Positions 32,201-42,982 are shown, counted from the stretch's first letter. The stretch is 64,000 bases of DNA from Adiantum capillus-veneris (GCA_014529385.2 CM043944.1:78385884-78449883), one strand, 5' to 3'. Made by a program: numbers and translations. The notes: a model not told the origin generated them from the sequence alone.

Positions 32201-32562
32201 TCAAGCTCTTTACTGGATCTCCTGACCTTTCGTGTCAGATGCTCAAGAAAATTTGCAGGACTCTCTTAGCTTGCATTGAAGTGTTCGCGCCAGATAAAGC
32301 CACGACCTCGAGTCTACTATCGACGGCCGACACAGTTACTGATATGATGTATGACCTTTCATTGCAGCCTTCTCCAAAAGTGTTGCACCTCCTATACCAG
32401 AGGATTATGTTTTTGCCTAGCTTCCACATGCAAACATTCGAAGAAGCTTTCTACACCGGCTTTTTCACCCACGAAAGCAAAATATTCGGCCCAACCTTGA
32501 CCATCGGCAACCTGCGATACGAATCACATTTGCAGATGCTCAAGATGACAGGACTTTATTGA
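29287..32562 (+). CDS. Extra 3' reading frame of element D, one internal TGA
   Basis: One frame of 1092 codons from ATG 29287 to TGA, interrupted only by TGA at 31390-31392. About residues 50-270 (FFTSRPSGVDTRRVYELATS, VEVQITPQLIADALKLNNKG) resemble the plant-transposon/Athila ORF1-type domain; this is a recollection of pattern, not a search result. Residues 300-560 are acidic and lysine-rich. 560-800 is a long coiled coil (heptads around 31000-31560). The last 250 residues (RWRKGWLNKYQAYLIYLVEAP, MYDLSLQPSPKVLHLLYQRI) are a compact unknown domain. I saw no signal peptide or clear membrane span, so it does not look like an envelope protein. Confidence 0.8.
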
Positions 32563-32599
32563 CCAAGCATAAAGGTCATGTCAGGGACGACATGAACGC

Positions 32600-32611
32600 G
32601 GAGGGGGGGAG
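32600..32611 (+). promoter_or_regulatory. Terminal polypurine tract of element D
   Basis: GGAGGGGGGGAG directly before the LTR start TGTTGAGCC. It primes plus-strand DNA. Confidence 0.9.
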
Positions 32612-33558
32612 TGTTGAGCCAGCAGAGGATCACACCCACATTTTTGCTCACACTCATCATTTTTGTAACCATTGATTGTAATAAATGTCTTTCCGACATT
32701 GATTTTGAATTGAGCCATTCATTAAGTAACGGGACTCAATTGAGTGTCCAGCTTGTAATCCCGAAGTAATTTCACTTGCTGATGTAATTAGTTAGAGATG
32801 TTCTCACCTCCAAGGCTGAGGTATATAAGCCAAAGTTTTGTAACCTAAGGGGATTCAGATTATTAATCAAAGTGAGTTTTTGAGCGCCGTGACTGTGTCT
32901 GAGAGAGAGTGAGTGAGAGAGAGAGAGAGAGAGAGTCTTATCTACTTGCTACGCGAGCTACGGAGCCGCCATTGGAGAAGTGACACCGCCATTGTGTTAG
33001 CAACGGCGAGAGCTACACACTGCTACCAAGAGTGCGCGCAATCGACTTCTATGTGTGGTAAGTTCCTACGAGCTTCGGTGTGAGTTTTCTTCCAACTCGT
33101 GTGTCGGAATAGAGCGTGCAGCATATCTATAGAACCACAACGAGTAGAGCTACACATTAGTACCATCGGGGTCAAGTTTCGGTCACCTGTATTTTTCGGC
33201 CTGTCTTCATACGCGTTTACCGCACGGAGTGGTTATAGGTTGATTTTGCAGTTCAAGTCTTTAGGGTGTTGTTCTTACCTAGTGTATAGACTTCCCCTTG
33301 AGTTTGAGATCGATTCAATGATTCTAGATCCTGTTTCGTATAGCATTCGTTCGTAGTACGGATTTCAGTCACTTGCGTATTTTAGAACTTAGATTTGATT
33401 TCCTTAGTAGTGATTGTCATTAGAAGGTCGAGTAGGTGATTTGACACCCACCTAGTTGTTTCCATGCGCCTGCGGGTCAAGCTTCGTCCTCGTCTGACAA
33501 ATTCTATTGTTGGTTGAGTTCTCGCTATTTAGCTTCCGCTAGCGGCGTAACCGCCTTA

Positions 33559-33561
<3 letters not shown>
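32612..33561 (+). repeat. 3' LTR of element D
   Basis: 950 bp, TGTTGAGCC to CCTTAACA. Its last 401 bp equal the truncated 5' LTR. It includes a GA-rich run at about 32903-32935 and a palindrome half-site at 33207-33216. Confidence 0.93.
32822..32828 (+). promoter_or_regulatory. TATA box in the D 3' LTR
   Basis: TATATAA within GAGGTATATAAGCC, 210 bp into the LTR. Transcription would start near 32855 and read into flanking DNA, since the equivalent 5' box is deleted. Confidence 0.7.

Positions 33562-33566
<5 letters not shown>

Positions 33567-33655
<89 letters not shown>
33567..33655. repeat. (AG)n microsatellite
   Basis: 89 bp of AG directly beyond the D 3' LTR. On the minus strand it is a CT run in the leader of element F2, so D seems to have landed in or beside it. 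Confidence 0.95.
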
Positions 33656-33657
<2 letters not shown>

Positions 33658-33719
33658 ACGATAACATGCAATGCCATGCAACCTTTCTCCCCCTCCTCCA
33701 TAACTTTTTTCCCTCCCTG

Positions 33720-33732
33720 AGCTCTGATACCA
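33720..33732 (-). promoter_or_regulatory. Primer binding site of element F2 (tRNA-iMet type)
   Basis: Plus-strand AGCTCTGATACCA is the complement of TGGTATCAGAGCT, so it primes a minus-strand element whose LTR lies to the right. Confidence 0.85.
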
Positions 33733-33734
33733 AT

Positions 33735-33910
33735 ATAAGACCTAGGAGACTAAGATGACAGATCCACCACCCTACCTTCCTATATATAGGCCGGTTCCTT
33801 GCCCAAGCCATAGTTTGGATCCCCATTCTACACTAGTTCAGTCTGAGCCCATGGCTGAGGTCCCTGATCCCCTAGGTCAAGACTTGCACCTTAGTATCCT
33901 TGTCTTGACA
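33735..33910 (-). repeat. 5' LTR of minus-strand chromovirus F2
   Basis: About 176 bp, similar along its length to 54016-54200 (element F 3' LTR), including a TATATATAG core. The body should lie to the left but only about 160 bp of leader remain before element D. Confidence 0.8.
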
Positions 33911-34601
33911 TGTCTAGCCATTCCTTTCACACTCATTCAAAGAGTGTCTCTTATTTGTCCACATATGCATGTATTTGTACTCACACATTTTTATTGTATT
34001 TCTCTCTCAATTTTAGACATAGCCATCCAAAGATTAATAAGCACATACATTCTCTTTCACATGTGCACAAACACAAGACACAAAATGTATGTGTGATTTC
34101 ACCCCAAACACAAGACACAAAATGTATGTGTGATTTCACCCCATCGATTATGAATCTTGTACCCCCAACAAAATGGATCGACAAACAACAACAAGAAGAC
34201 TACAGAGATGAGGACAAAGACAAAGAAGAGCCAATGATGATGACTCAATCTGCTACATTACATCAACTACACATGAATGAACAAGCGATATGATAGTTGT
34301 ATCTCTTTAGGATTACCTTGTGAGCATTGTCAGACTCAATCTACTACATTACCTCAACTACACATGAATGAACGAACGATATGATAGTTTTATCTCTTTA
34401 GGACTACCTTGTGAGCATAGGATGAGTACTAGAGAACCATGAGTGATGAATCCGCTATGAGAACCACCATGATGAATCATGTATTACACCTAGATGTATC
34501 AGTAGAGCCTAGGAGTAGACCATTATATGAATACTCGACACATGAAAACCACAAAACATGAAATCTTTGTAAAAGCCTCAAGTCTAGCTTAAGGGGGAGA
34601 T
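33911..34601 (+). mobile_element. 3' internal end of copia-type element K, with tandem duplications
   Basis: No coding frame survives. Two tandem duplications are visible: a 37-bp unit at 34070-34143 and a 91-bp unit at 34243-34424. It ends in the copia-style tract TTAAGGGGGAGAT (34589-34601) directly before an LTR. Confidence 0.6.
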
Positions 34602-34924
34602 TGTTGGCGTAAGCCCAACTTGGGAATAGTGTAGAAAACCCCTCTAACCATTTAGGATGGATAAGATGATGCAGTGGTCCAATGAAAAAAGGTTGAACCC
34701 TCACTACCCAATGGATGTAAAGCTAAAAGTCTATGTAAGAGGCCTATGTGAATGAATGACTTTGCACTTTGAATCTTTTGTTATTGTGCCTACACTCTAC
34801 ATAACTTGCCTCAAGCTTATTCTCATCACATTAACTCTAACCCTAGCAACATTTCAAGTTTGAGGCTACATCCTCCATAGCCAAGCTTGCTCATGGTGTA
34901 ATGGAGAACACAATCCTCCTATCA
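34602..34924 (+). repeat. 3' LTR of copia-type element K
   Basis: Starts TGTTGGCGTAAGCCCAAC, ends CCTATCA. It aligns with 52659-52998. The AAGGGGGAGATTGTTGG junction is the classic copia 3' end. Confidence 0.82.
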
Positions 34925-36792
34925 AATAGCATATCCCAAACTTTGGAAGCTGACATGCATTATGCCCTAAAGTGAAGCCTTGCTTCACATACTTATTGAA
35001 AGTGAGACAGAACGCAACCTGAGTTCTCATAGCTAACAAGTGCTCGTGTTGACACACAAATCTCAAATTAAAAGAGAATTGACATTGTCGATCTTTCAGA
35101 GAGGAATGGCCTTGCCGAATCATGAAGCTTATTGAGAATCGTGAGATTGCCCAATATTACAAGAGATAGCTCCTGAAGTTGCTATCAAATGTCATCTAAC
35201 TGCCAAACTCCGCTTGATCGAAGCAACATTTTCTTGTCAAGTTGGCATAGTGGAAAATTCTGCAAGAGTAAGTACGTTCAAAATTGAAACTTAAATTGAA
35301 GGTACTTATTGGTTTTTTGTAACCATCACCCTTGACATCAGAAATCGTACTTCAAATGTACTTCTTGTACTTACCTTGCCTGCATTGCCTTCATTTTGGC
35401 AAGTTGTAAATTCTTTGGAATGACCATGCATCCAATGCATGTACATAGATATGGAACCGTGCTCCTAGAAGCCTTGCTTTTCGCCTCCATTTGGTAGCAC
35501 AAGGAGGACATATCAAAGAGAAGCTGCCAACAAAATCTATGGCCAACCAAATTTGTGGATTTGTGCTCCTTAGATTGAACAAGTATTATGATGTATTGTT
35601 GATTTTCCATGTTGAGGAGGATATTGCACGGAAAGCAGATAATGCATACTTGAGTTGTCCAATGCTGCTTCTCCATGTCTTGCATCCACCCCATTGGAAA
35701 GGGGGAAAGGGAACACACCCAGAACAGGCACAGTTGCCTCACTATAGCCCAAGGTACAGAACGCCCCACTCCACTACAGTTCACCTTAAAAAATCGACAC
35801 TATCCACAGACAAACCATTGTTTTCACATGACCAAATGCACACACACATTGCAACACATCAAACCAACCCAATCATACCTCTCTTCTCAACTCGCAACCT
35901 TCCACACAGAAACAACCTCTCTCTATCTCTCTTTGCACAACAGGCTCAGGGGCGGGGGGGGGGGGGGGGCACACCTGCCAACACATGCCCGAAAACACAC
36001 ACACACACACACACACAAGCAAAGAAGAGAAGGGGGAATTGAAACCAGAAGAGAGCAATGATGGCTTCACCATAAATAAATCAACCATGTACAGCTCTAG
36101 GATCTGTTGGCACAAATTGGCTCCTGCATACCCGTAGGGCAACACGGGCAAAAGCCTCTACAAATTCCGTGTGCATCTCTTTTTATAGGAGTGACTAAAG
36201 ACCAAAACTAGGGGGGGGATATGAGCTCCCTAGCTTGTGTAGTTCAGTTTGAGCTCCATTTGGTATTTTTCTTGCATTACATACACTTGGCATTCCATTT
36301 TTGGTATATCTTGCATGGCACGACAAATTGGCATTTTCTACTCTCTCTCTCTCACTTTGCCTTAGCATCGCGGGATGCTCATACTGCCCTTGAAATTGGT
36401 GTGGCTATTCTAAACTATGGAGGTCATAAGTATAGCTTTCAAAGTGGAAAAATATATGCAAAATATTTTCAAGAGCTTCTAAATATTTCCTTCTAGAAGA
36501 TCCAAATGTAGAAGAAGAGGAAGATCAAGTATACATTCTTGGTTGCATAGAAGAAGGAAATGTGTCTAGCTATATAAATAATTCTCATGGTACAAGTGTC
36601 CAATCAAAGGTACGCTATACATTTGATCCAAATTTTCCACTTGGCACAAATGCACATCTTTGCACATCAAATCAGAAGAGTATGGCTATGTATGCCTTAA
36701 GTCTATTTGTTGGGTTGAAGAAGGAGAAGATTTATTTGCTAACTATGACTTTACTTGATATTTTCAAGTATTATATGCACAATAGATGACAA
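34925..36792. other. Unassigned DNA with mononucleotide and CA runs
   Basis: No recognised gene. Contains a 16-bp G run at 35954-35969 and a (CA)n run at 35994-36017. Frames at 35371-36061 and 36562-36789 match nothing I know and lack family motifs. Confidence 0.5.
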
Positions 36793-37781
36793 TCAGTCTC
36801 TGTACATGTACAAAGTCGTGAAGTAGCAATCCCATCCATGATACCTCACATGTTGCCACTGTAGCACCCATGTACTCTGCCTCTGTACTTGAAAGAGAAA
36901 CCGTAGGTTGCTTCTTGATGCTCCATATGATAGCACACTCCCAAGTGAGAACATGAATTCACTGGTAGACCTACGATTGTATGTAACACCAAGCCAATCC
37001 GCATCTATGTAGCCATAGAGCTGCAACTCCACATTGGCTCTATAAAAGAGTGCATAATCCAAAGTAGCACTCACATAGAGCCACGTATACCTCACTGCAT
37101 CCAAGTGTGGTTTATGGGGAGACTACATAAATTGACTCACCAATCTAACTATGTAGCTCAAGTCTGGATGTGAGATAGTCAAGTAGATCAAGCTGCCCAT
37201 AATCTTCCTATACATGGTAGCATTCTCAAGCACGACCTGCATCATTTCCCAACTTCAAATTCTAATCTAAGGGCATTGCAATTGGCTTACAATCAGTCAT
37301 ACCATACTTCTTCAACATATCCAAAACATATTTCCCTTATGACATCCATACACCTTCTTCTATGCGAATAATTTCAATGACCAAGAAATACCGCAAGTCT
37401 CCCAAGGCTTTCATGTCAAACTCCTGCATATGTAGAGCATGCACGCCCTCTACTTCAGCCACATTATCATCTCCAACAATCAAATCATCCAAATAGATGC
37501 ATAGTATCACAATTCCTGCCTCATTATTCTGTACATACAATGAATGATCTATATCATACATCTCAAAGCCCAATGAAATGAGGAATGCCACAATTCTCTC
37601 ATGTCAAGCTCGAGTGCTTGCTTCAGTCCATAAAGTTCTTTCTTCAACCTGCATATAAGGTCACGTAGCTTCATATTTGCATAAACTTGTGGCTACTCCA
37701 TATACACAGTTTCCTCTAAGTCTCCATTCTAAAAGGCATTCTTTACATCCATTTGTTTCACCACCCATTTTAATGCGGCAG
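36793..37781 (-). pseudogene. Copia reverse transcriptase and RNase H fragment
   Basis: On the minus strand: ALKWVVKQMDVKNAF near 37730-37775, GDLEETVYMEQP, KKELYGLKQA near 37640, catalytic YLDDLIVGDDN near 37470, then RNase H LYGYIDADWLGV and RRSTSEFMFSLGS near 36930-37010. This is the standard Ty1/copia order with stops and frameshifts. The N-terminal side ends abruptly at a CACTA pentamer at 37782. Confidence 0.85.
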
Positions 37782-38090
37782 CACTAAAACACGTCACGCA
37801 AATATCGACGGCAAAAAAATTGTTTTAAGAATAAAAAACCTCGTATGAGCGTAAATATCAACATCGATATTGTATTGTTGGTATAAAGGTCGATATATTA
37901 ATCATCGAAATATGCGATGATATGATCGTCAGTATATTCGTTTAAATAAGCATCGGAAATAAAATAATCTTTCATCAATGATCTTTGCATGCATATCGAT
38001 GTCTATTTCGAGGGCCTTTTTCGATGCTTATTCTGAAAATGATTTTGACACCTATTTCGATACCTGTATCGACGCCAAAACCTGCACACA
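37782..38090 (+). mobile_element. Possible left terminus of a CACTA transposon
   Basis: CACTA at 37782-37786 begins exactly where copia similarity ends. About ten ATCGA/TCGAT/TTTCGA words follow over 280 bp (37804 to 38067), like the subterminal transposase-binding repeats of En/Spm elements. A CACTA-type transposase remnant lies to the right on the minus strand. A matching TAGTG right end was not found. Confidence 0.5.
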
Positions 38091-38572
38091 AAAAAACTGG
38101 ACAGAGAGGGTTGGGAACTATTGCTGCATGGACTGTAGCACCAGGAACCAACCCTCTCGGCCTAAAGGAAGAGTGGAAAAGCAATTGCACTCCACCTACA
38201 TTTTGACGCTGAAGAGCGAGAGGTACATTCAGTACGTATGAGCAAAATTGTAAGCATAACCAAACCACAAAATCCAAAGCAGGGTGTAAGTCTGTGGGGT
38301 CTTGTTGCTCTATGGATTGTGATTTCTCTTCCGCATCCTTTTGTTGTTGAGCTAACTCTTGATTTTGTCATCTCCTTACGGTACGGCTCAACTTTGGTTT
38401 CTTTGTAGCTTCCAGTTGTGAGATGACAATGGGTTTTGGACTACACCACATGACGCTTTGAAGGTATTCACCCCAGTTATCTACCAGCTTCCGTCGACGA
38501 GCATCACATGCCCCTATATAATTAAGCCATTCTACGGTAGATTTCTTTTCATTTGTTTTAGCACGCACATTT
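38091..38572. other. Unassigned DNA inside the CACTA-like region
   Basis: No known domain. A minus-strand frame at 38368-38568 (EKKSTVEWLNYIGACDARRR) is unrecognised. An 11-bp inverted repeat GAGAGGGTTGG / CCAACCCTCTC lies at about 38105-38159. Confidence 0.35.
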
Positions 38573-38834
38573 GTATTTGCTATAGGATGTATTTTGGCTC
38601 AACCAGGAGACGGAACTATGGATTTTCTAGTCTGTTATTCCAGCCGACAAGTCAACAGTGCTGAAAATAACTACACCACCACCGAGAGAGAGGGGCTTGG
38701 AATGATTTATGTTGTTAAGAAATTTCAGAATTATTTCCTTGCAAATAAGTTTATGTTTTTCACGTACCCTCAAGCCCTCTTATACCTTGTCAACAAACCA
38801 TGCAATACAAGGCAAATTGTAAGATGGTTCATCC
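38573..38834 (+). pseudogene. Isolated RNase H fragment of D-type element
   Basis: AIGCILAQPGDGTMDFLVCY through TTEREGLGMIYVVKKF to NKPCNTRQIVRWFI matches D RNase H (23157-23420) closely, then similarity stops on both sides. TDHQAL has become TYPQAL, so a catalytic Asp is lost. It carries no LTR or flanking pol, so it is a captured or recombined fragment. Confidence 0.82.
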
Positions 38835-38849
38835 ATGACAAGTTTCCAA

Positions 38850-39365
38850 AAGCATAACCATAACTTCGACTCCCAAACCATAGGCAGAACGACATGAAGA
38901 TTTTATAACCAACTAAAACATGACTTGAAAACCCTAAGTATAACATTATTAACATTTTCAAGCAAGAATTGTACCATGATTTAAAATCGTAACCATAACG
39001 ACAAGAATATTCTCAAACCATAAATGTAGCAAGATTCAAAAAATGTTACCATATTCACAACATAATTGCAAAATTATAACCATAACCATAACATGATTGT
39101 CATACAATAGCCATAATGTGATTGTCATACCATATTTGCAAAATCATAACCATAACTTGCTTGCCATACCATAGCCATAACATGATTGCCATACCATAAT
39201 TGCAAAACCATAACCATAACCATAACCTGCTTGCCATACCATAACTATAACATGATTTCCATACCATAATGGCAAAACCATAACCATAACTTGATTGCCA
39301 TACCAAAAATTGCAAAGCCATAATCATAACCTGATTGCCATACCATAATCATAATCGTAAACAGA
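38850..39365. repeat. Degenerate CATAACCATAAC minisatellite
   Basis: Many imperfect copies of phrases such as CCATAACCATAAC, TGATTGCCATACCATAAT and TTGCAAAACCAT, most regular at 39060-39350. It produces repetitive minus-strand frames that are not genes. Confidence 0.85.
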
Positions 39366-40549
39366 ATGCAAAATAATAACATAAACGTCAAAGTGTATAT
39401 GTATATAATGAATATGGTCATCAAGATGACCACAACTACCAAAAAAAGCATATATGAAGGATTTCACCCTCATGGTAATGCCTCCCAGTGGACAACCTCC
39501 CCCTCCTCGTGAAGCTAGGTAAAAAGAGCCACAAGTCAATGCTTCTACCCATACTTCTCCTCTCAGCATGTCGGAGGGCGCTTCACGGTAACTTGTTGCA
39601 AAATAAACAATTAACCATAAGATAGATATTCAGATTACATATACATATCCAACAATTTAAAGCGTAGATATAATACTTACAAAGTCATGTCAAAGAGCGT
39701 TGTGGATCCCACTCCCAAGATCTGACGCTTTGTCGACTCCAAACGTGCTCTAGCTGCATCTCTCTGCTCTGCTGAAATCTATGAGGATTGTCATGTATCT
39801 CTCCTGCAATCCCCACCCACTCCTCTGCATCCAACCATACCAGCCTTGTACCTGTCTCTTGTTTCTGATCGATGGTATGATATTGTGTCAATCACCATAC
39901 TCAAGATCCAGTCATTCAAGACTGGATCGTACCCCTCTGTCGGCATGTACTCTCTGTGAATGGCCTCGAAGATGTAATTCTTTCTTTCATCATCCTGATC
40001 ATTTCAAATCCCCATCATAGAGTGGCCAAACCTAGTTGTACAGAGTTGCCAAATTCTCTATCACATGGCCTTTCCGACCCTATTTACCACAACAGCTTCA
40101 TCAATTGTCTTGCACACCTTGCTAGCACCATGCTCATGTGATCCCCAAGGTATACTTGGTGTGCCAATTGGTGAACTATCTACTGAAGAGAGTGTTGGTG
40201 TGGATGCATCGGTAGAACCGCTACCACAACAACCACTACCTCCAAAACAACGCATACCTTGTCTCAAGAAGAACGAGCCATTGGTGTAACAGGCACACTC
40301 GATTGAGGTGTAGGGCTGGTCGGTGTAGGGGACACACTCGTCTTAGGCATAGGGATGATCGTGCTAGGTCTAGAGGGATCAGATCCCCAAAGGTTCTATG
40401 TGTAAGCAATCTGCTCTTGTGTGAAGTGTGACAAAAAGAAACCCATCTTCTCGAATGATATGCTGACCGGAGTGATTGGAAAAGTAAAACTAGGAGAGTA
40501 TGTATCATCATCATCGGCCATGGCTATAGATACACAAATACCATAGATA
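39366..40549 (-). pseudogene. Unidentified minus-strand remnant, perhaps second CACTA gene
   Basis: Minus-strand pieces include a Ser/Gly-rich stretch (GGSGCCGSGSTDAST, about 40190-40250), then IFEAIHREYMPTEGYDP near 39930 and a WLDAEEWVGIAGEIHDNPHRF block near 39780-39845. The W...W...RF pattern is reminiscent of the second protein of plant CACTA elements, but I cannot confirm it. Confidence 0.35.
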
Positions 40550-42330
40550 CAATACGTTACATCACATATCTATAAAAGAACAACTTAAACAATGCAAATA
40601 ACCAAAAAAAATCTTCAACACAACTCATTATATCTATCCAATGTTGTAGAATAATTAAAAGAGTTTTACAAAAGAGTTCCTGGCAAAAATTAGTAGTCAA
40701 TCTCTCATCTTCTATGAGAGATGATGCACCAAAGATATCTATCTCAATCTTTACTTTTGCATCTTCATCATCAAGCTCCACTTCTTCATCGCTCCCCGCA
40801 TCAACCTGCATATTTGAGAGCTCATCTCTAGGTTGCAGCATCTGCTCACCATTGACCTCCAACTCAAAATCCTCAATTACATCATTCGTTGACCATACAC
40901 TTTGGTCATGAAGCTCTTTGACCTCAACCTCCAATCCGTGAAACACTTGCTTGCTGCATTGAGCAACTTGAACAACATAGAGCCAATGCGGTTTAGACAA
41001 ATCTTTTTCATCCTTTTCTTTCCATAGTGGATCTATTGTGTACACAACTTAATGACAATGCTTTGGAAGTACAAATGTATCCCGCACATCTATCCACACT
41101 CACCTAGAGTTCACTTGAATCAGTCCACTCTTATCTTTGTGCAACTGCATTAGGCCATTAGTAATAACTTTGAACCACCTGACATCAAAGATAAAAAATA
41201 TCAAACTTCCTAAAGCTAATCTTCAAGATGTCTTGGATGTAGCCAAAGTATTCAAGCTGACTAGTCTTTGTGTTCTCATCCCTGACACTACTCCAATTTT
41301 CTTGAATGAAGCTTTCCCTAACCCCACTGTCGAAGGTGACCCTTTTTTCATTTATCCATTGCACTCTAAAGTGTCTCCCATGCAACCAAAAAGCTCCATA
41401 TTTGTGATATTAAATGAATTTAAAGCTACTAAAGTAATCTGGTCATGTGGATCTGCAAAAGAAAGTTGTGAAAATATTTACATGCCAATCGTAACCCCTT
41501 GACATCTCCTCTTCTTCTTCAGTGATCAACACTTTGTTCCTCTTTTCCTTCGAGATTGTTGCATCTAGCCATCGCCGAGTAGAAAAGTCGGGCAATTTTT
41601 GAAGATGATCTAGAAAAGGAAGATTTCTAGTGGCACGATTGCGCTTGAATTGCAAGCGATCTATCAAGCGTGGTTGATTTTCCCCTTTGTACCTCTCTAC
41701 CCACTTTTGCATGAATTCTGAGTTGAGAAGACGAATTCTCATAACCTTTTCTTGCATTGTGATATATATCATCCTAATGATGCCTTGTCCCTACGGCTCG
41801 TCCCATGTCACCTTGACATTGACCTTAGTAGTCTACATTTGGGGAATCTCTGGCTCAATTGAACCCAAAAATTCGCTGATGAGAACAAGAGACTCTTGCA
41901 CAAGCCATCCTTCAATCATGCTACCCTGGGGCGAGCCCTTTGACGAATGTACCCCTTAAAGGTCTTCATGAATCTCTCCAAGAAGAACATCCACCTGCTT
42001 GTTTCTCTTCTGCACTACTCAAAACCCATGGACCTTTTGGTATAGAAAACTTTCCATTGGGTTTAAGTCGATTCGACATCTTGAGCATTCGACCCACAGC
42101 CTATAGGTCATCTCTTTGGGCCTTGCTCTCCCTTTTTTTAGTGATGGTCTTACATAGGATCTCCCCCACATTCTTAAAAATGTGCATTGGGTCAAGCATA
42201 TGATTAGTAAGCAGGTTACTCCAATCGAAAGTTCATGGAAAATATAAAGTGTCTTCATGTCGGGTGGCTTGAAATCTCCCCTCTCTAGCCACATGTAGGC
42301 TTCCAATCGCTCGCTTTTAGTGGATGCATG
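40550..42330 (-). pseudogene. CACTA (TNP2-like) transposase remnant, C-terminal half
   Basis: On the minus strand: LDPMHIFKNVGEIL near 42150-42200, AVGRMLKMSNRLKPNG, PWVLSSAEEKQ near 42010, then GWLVQESLVLISEFLGSIEPE near 41850-41910. These match the D-x-MHI-x-KNV region and the following DUF4218-type region of plant TNP2 transposases. Further on, WFKVITNGLMQLHKDKSG and FVLPKHCHQVVYTIDPL (41020-41180) fit the DUF4216-type region. An acidic tail follows to about 40700. Many stops and frame changes; the N-terminal catalytic half is absent, and retrotransposon B lies on that side. Confidence 0.72.
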
Positions 42331-42494
42331 TCATATTTGCATATGTTTGGTCCACATAGCTCATGTCCTTAAGACAAAATCAACCATGCTCCTTGTAAAT
42401 TGTCTTGCTCAAATGGTCAGAGCAGTGGAAGCCAAGTCAAGGACCAGATTTTGGACATTGTTAATCGGCGACGGAGACCCTTTTGGTGATGTGA

Positions 42495-42665
42495 TTACAA
42501 GTCATGCAGTGAAGTCAGCATCAGGCAAATAGGAGGCTTGGTGACTACCCAACGCTCTCGCTCCCTATCTCTTGGTGCTCACCTTGGTGTTAAAGTCATT
42601 ACAAGCGACATTGGAGTTAGCATCGGGCGAATAGGAGGCTTGGTGACTACCCAACACTCCTCTCC
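42495..42665 (-). repeat. Tandem copies of a ~90-bp coding-like repeat
   Basis: Two copies sharing a 20-base segment GGCTTGGTGACTACCCAACG-type match (near 42530 and 42630) and flanking TTGGTGTTAAAGTCA. The same unit occurs at 7636-7745 in element H. Minus-strand translations read GSHQASYSPDA. Confidence 0.75.
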
Positions 42666-42699
42666 ATTTTTGGACGATCTGTTGTACTGAGGTTAAGTT

Positions 42700-42982
42700 G
42701 TGTGCCCAATCATTTAAACACAACTCTCCAAAAATGATTGTTAAACTTGGGATCATGATCACTCACAATGTTACTTGGCCATCCATACAACTTGTACAGA
42801 TTGTCCACAAATAGCTTAGCTAATTCTGGAGTCTTTATGGTCGACTTGGTTGGAATAAACTTGCATAGTTTAGTTAACCGATCTACGATCACCCATACCA
42901 AGTCATGACTTCGTACAGTGTTTGGTAAACCCACAATAAAATCCATAGAGATACTTTTCCATTTACCATTGGGAATATCCAA
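42700..42982 (-). pseudogene. Integrase core fragment of element B
   Basis: SMDFIVGLPNTV, KFIPTKSTIKTPELAKLFVD and SDHDPKFNNHFW carry the first two catalytic Asp regions. The Glu region is missing because B is cut at 42666. Confidence 0.85.

Larger units (their letters stand above)
15036..33561 (+). mobile_element. Element D: giant Ty3 retrotransposon of unusual architecture
   Basis: Bounded by a 5'-truncated LTR (15036-15436) and a full LTR (32612-33561); the shared 401 bp differ at about two positions. It has a tRNA-Asp-type primer site, gag-pol of Tat/Athila-like character, an extra 3.3-kb frame after pol, and a terminal polypurine tract. Unusual points are nine copies of one palindrome in the non-coding blocks, two protease-like domains, duplicated integrase zinc domains, tryptophan-motif repeats and an internal polypurine tract. 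Three stops and three single-base deletions interrupt the frames. No target duplication can be checked because the 5' end is missing. Confidence 0.93.

Noticed and set aside
29287-32562. Extra D frame as a retroviral envelope gene
   Set aside because: Position fits, but I see no signal peptide, no transmembrane helix and no cleavage-like site; composition is charged and coiled coil.
33539-33826. Open frames through the AG microsatellite
   Set aside because: Dipeptide runs from the repeat, no homology.
35491-36061. 183- and 128-codon frames near the G and CA runs as a host gene
   Set aside because: Two frames overlap in different phases, end in low-complexity sequence, and have no recognisable domain.
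39100-39451. Minus-strand frames rich in W, Y and M
   Set aside because: Produced by the CATAACC-type minisatellite.
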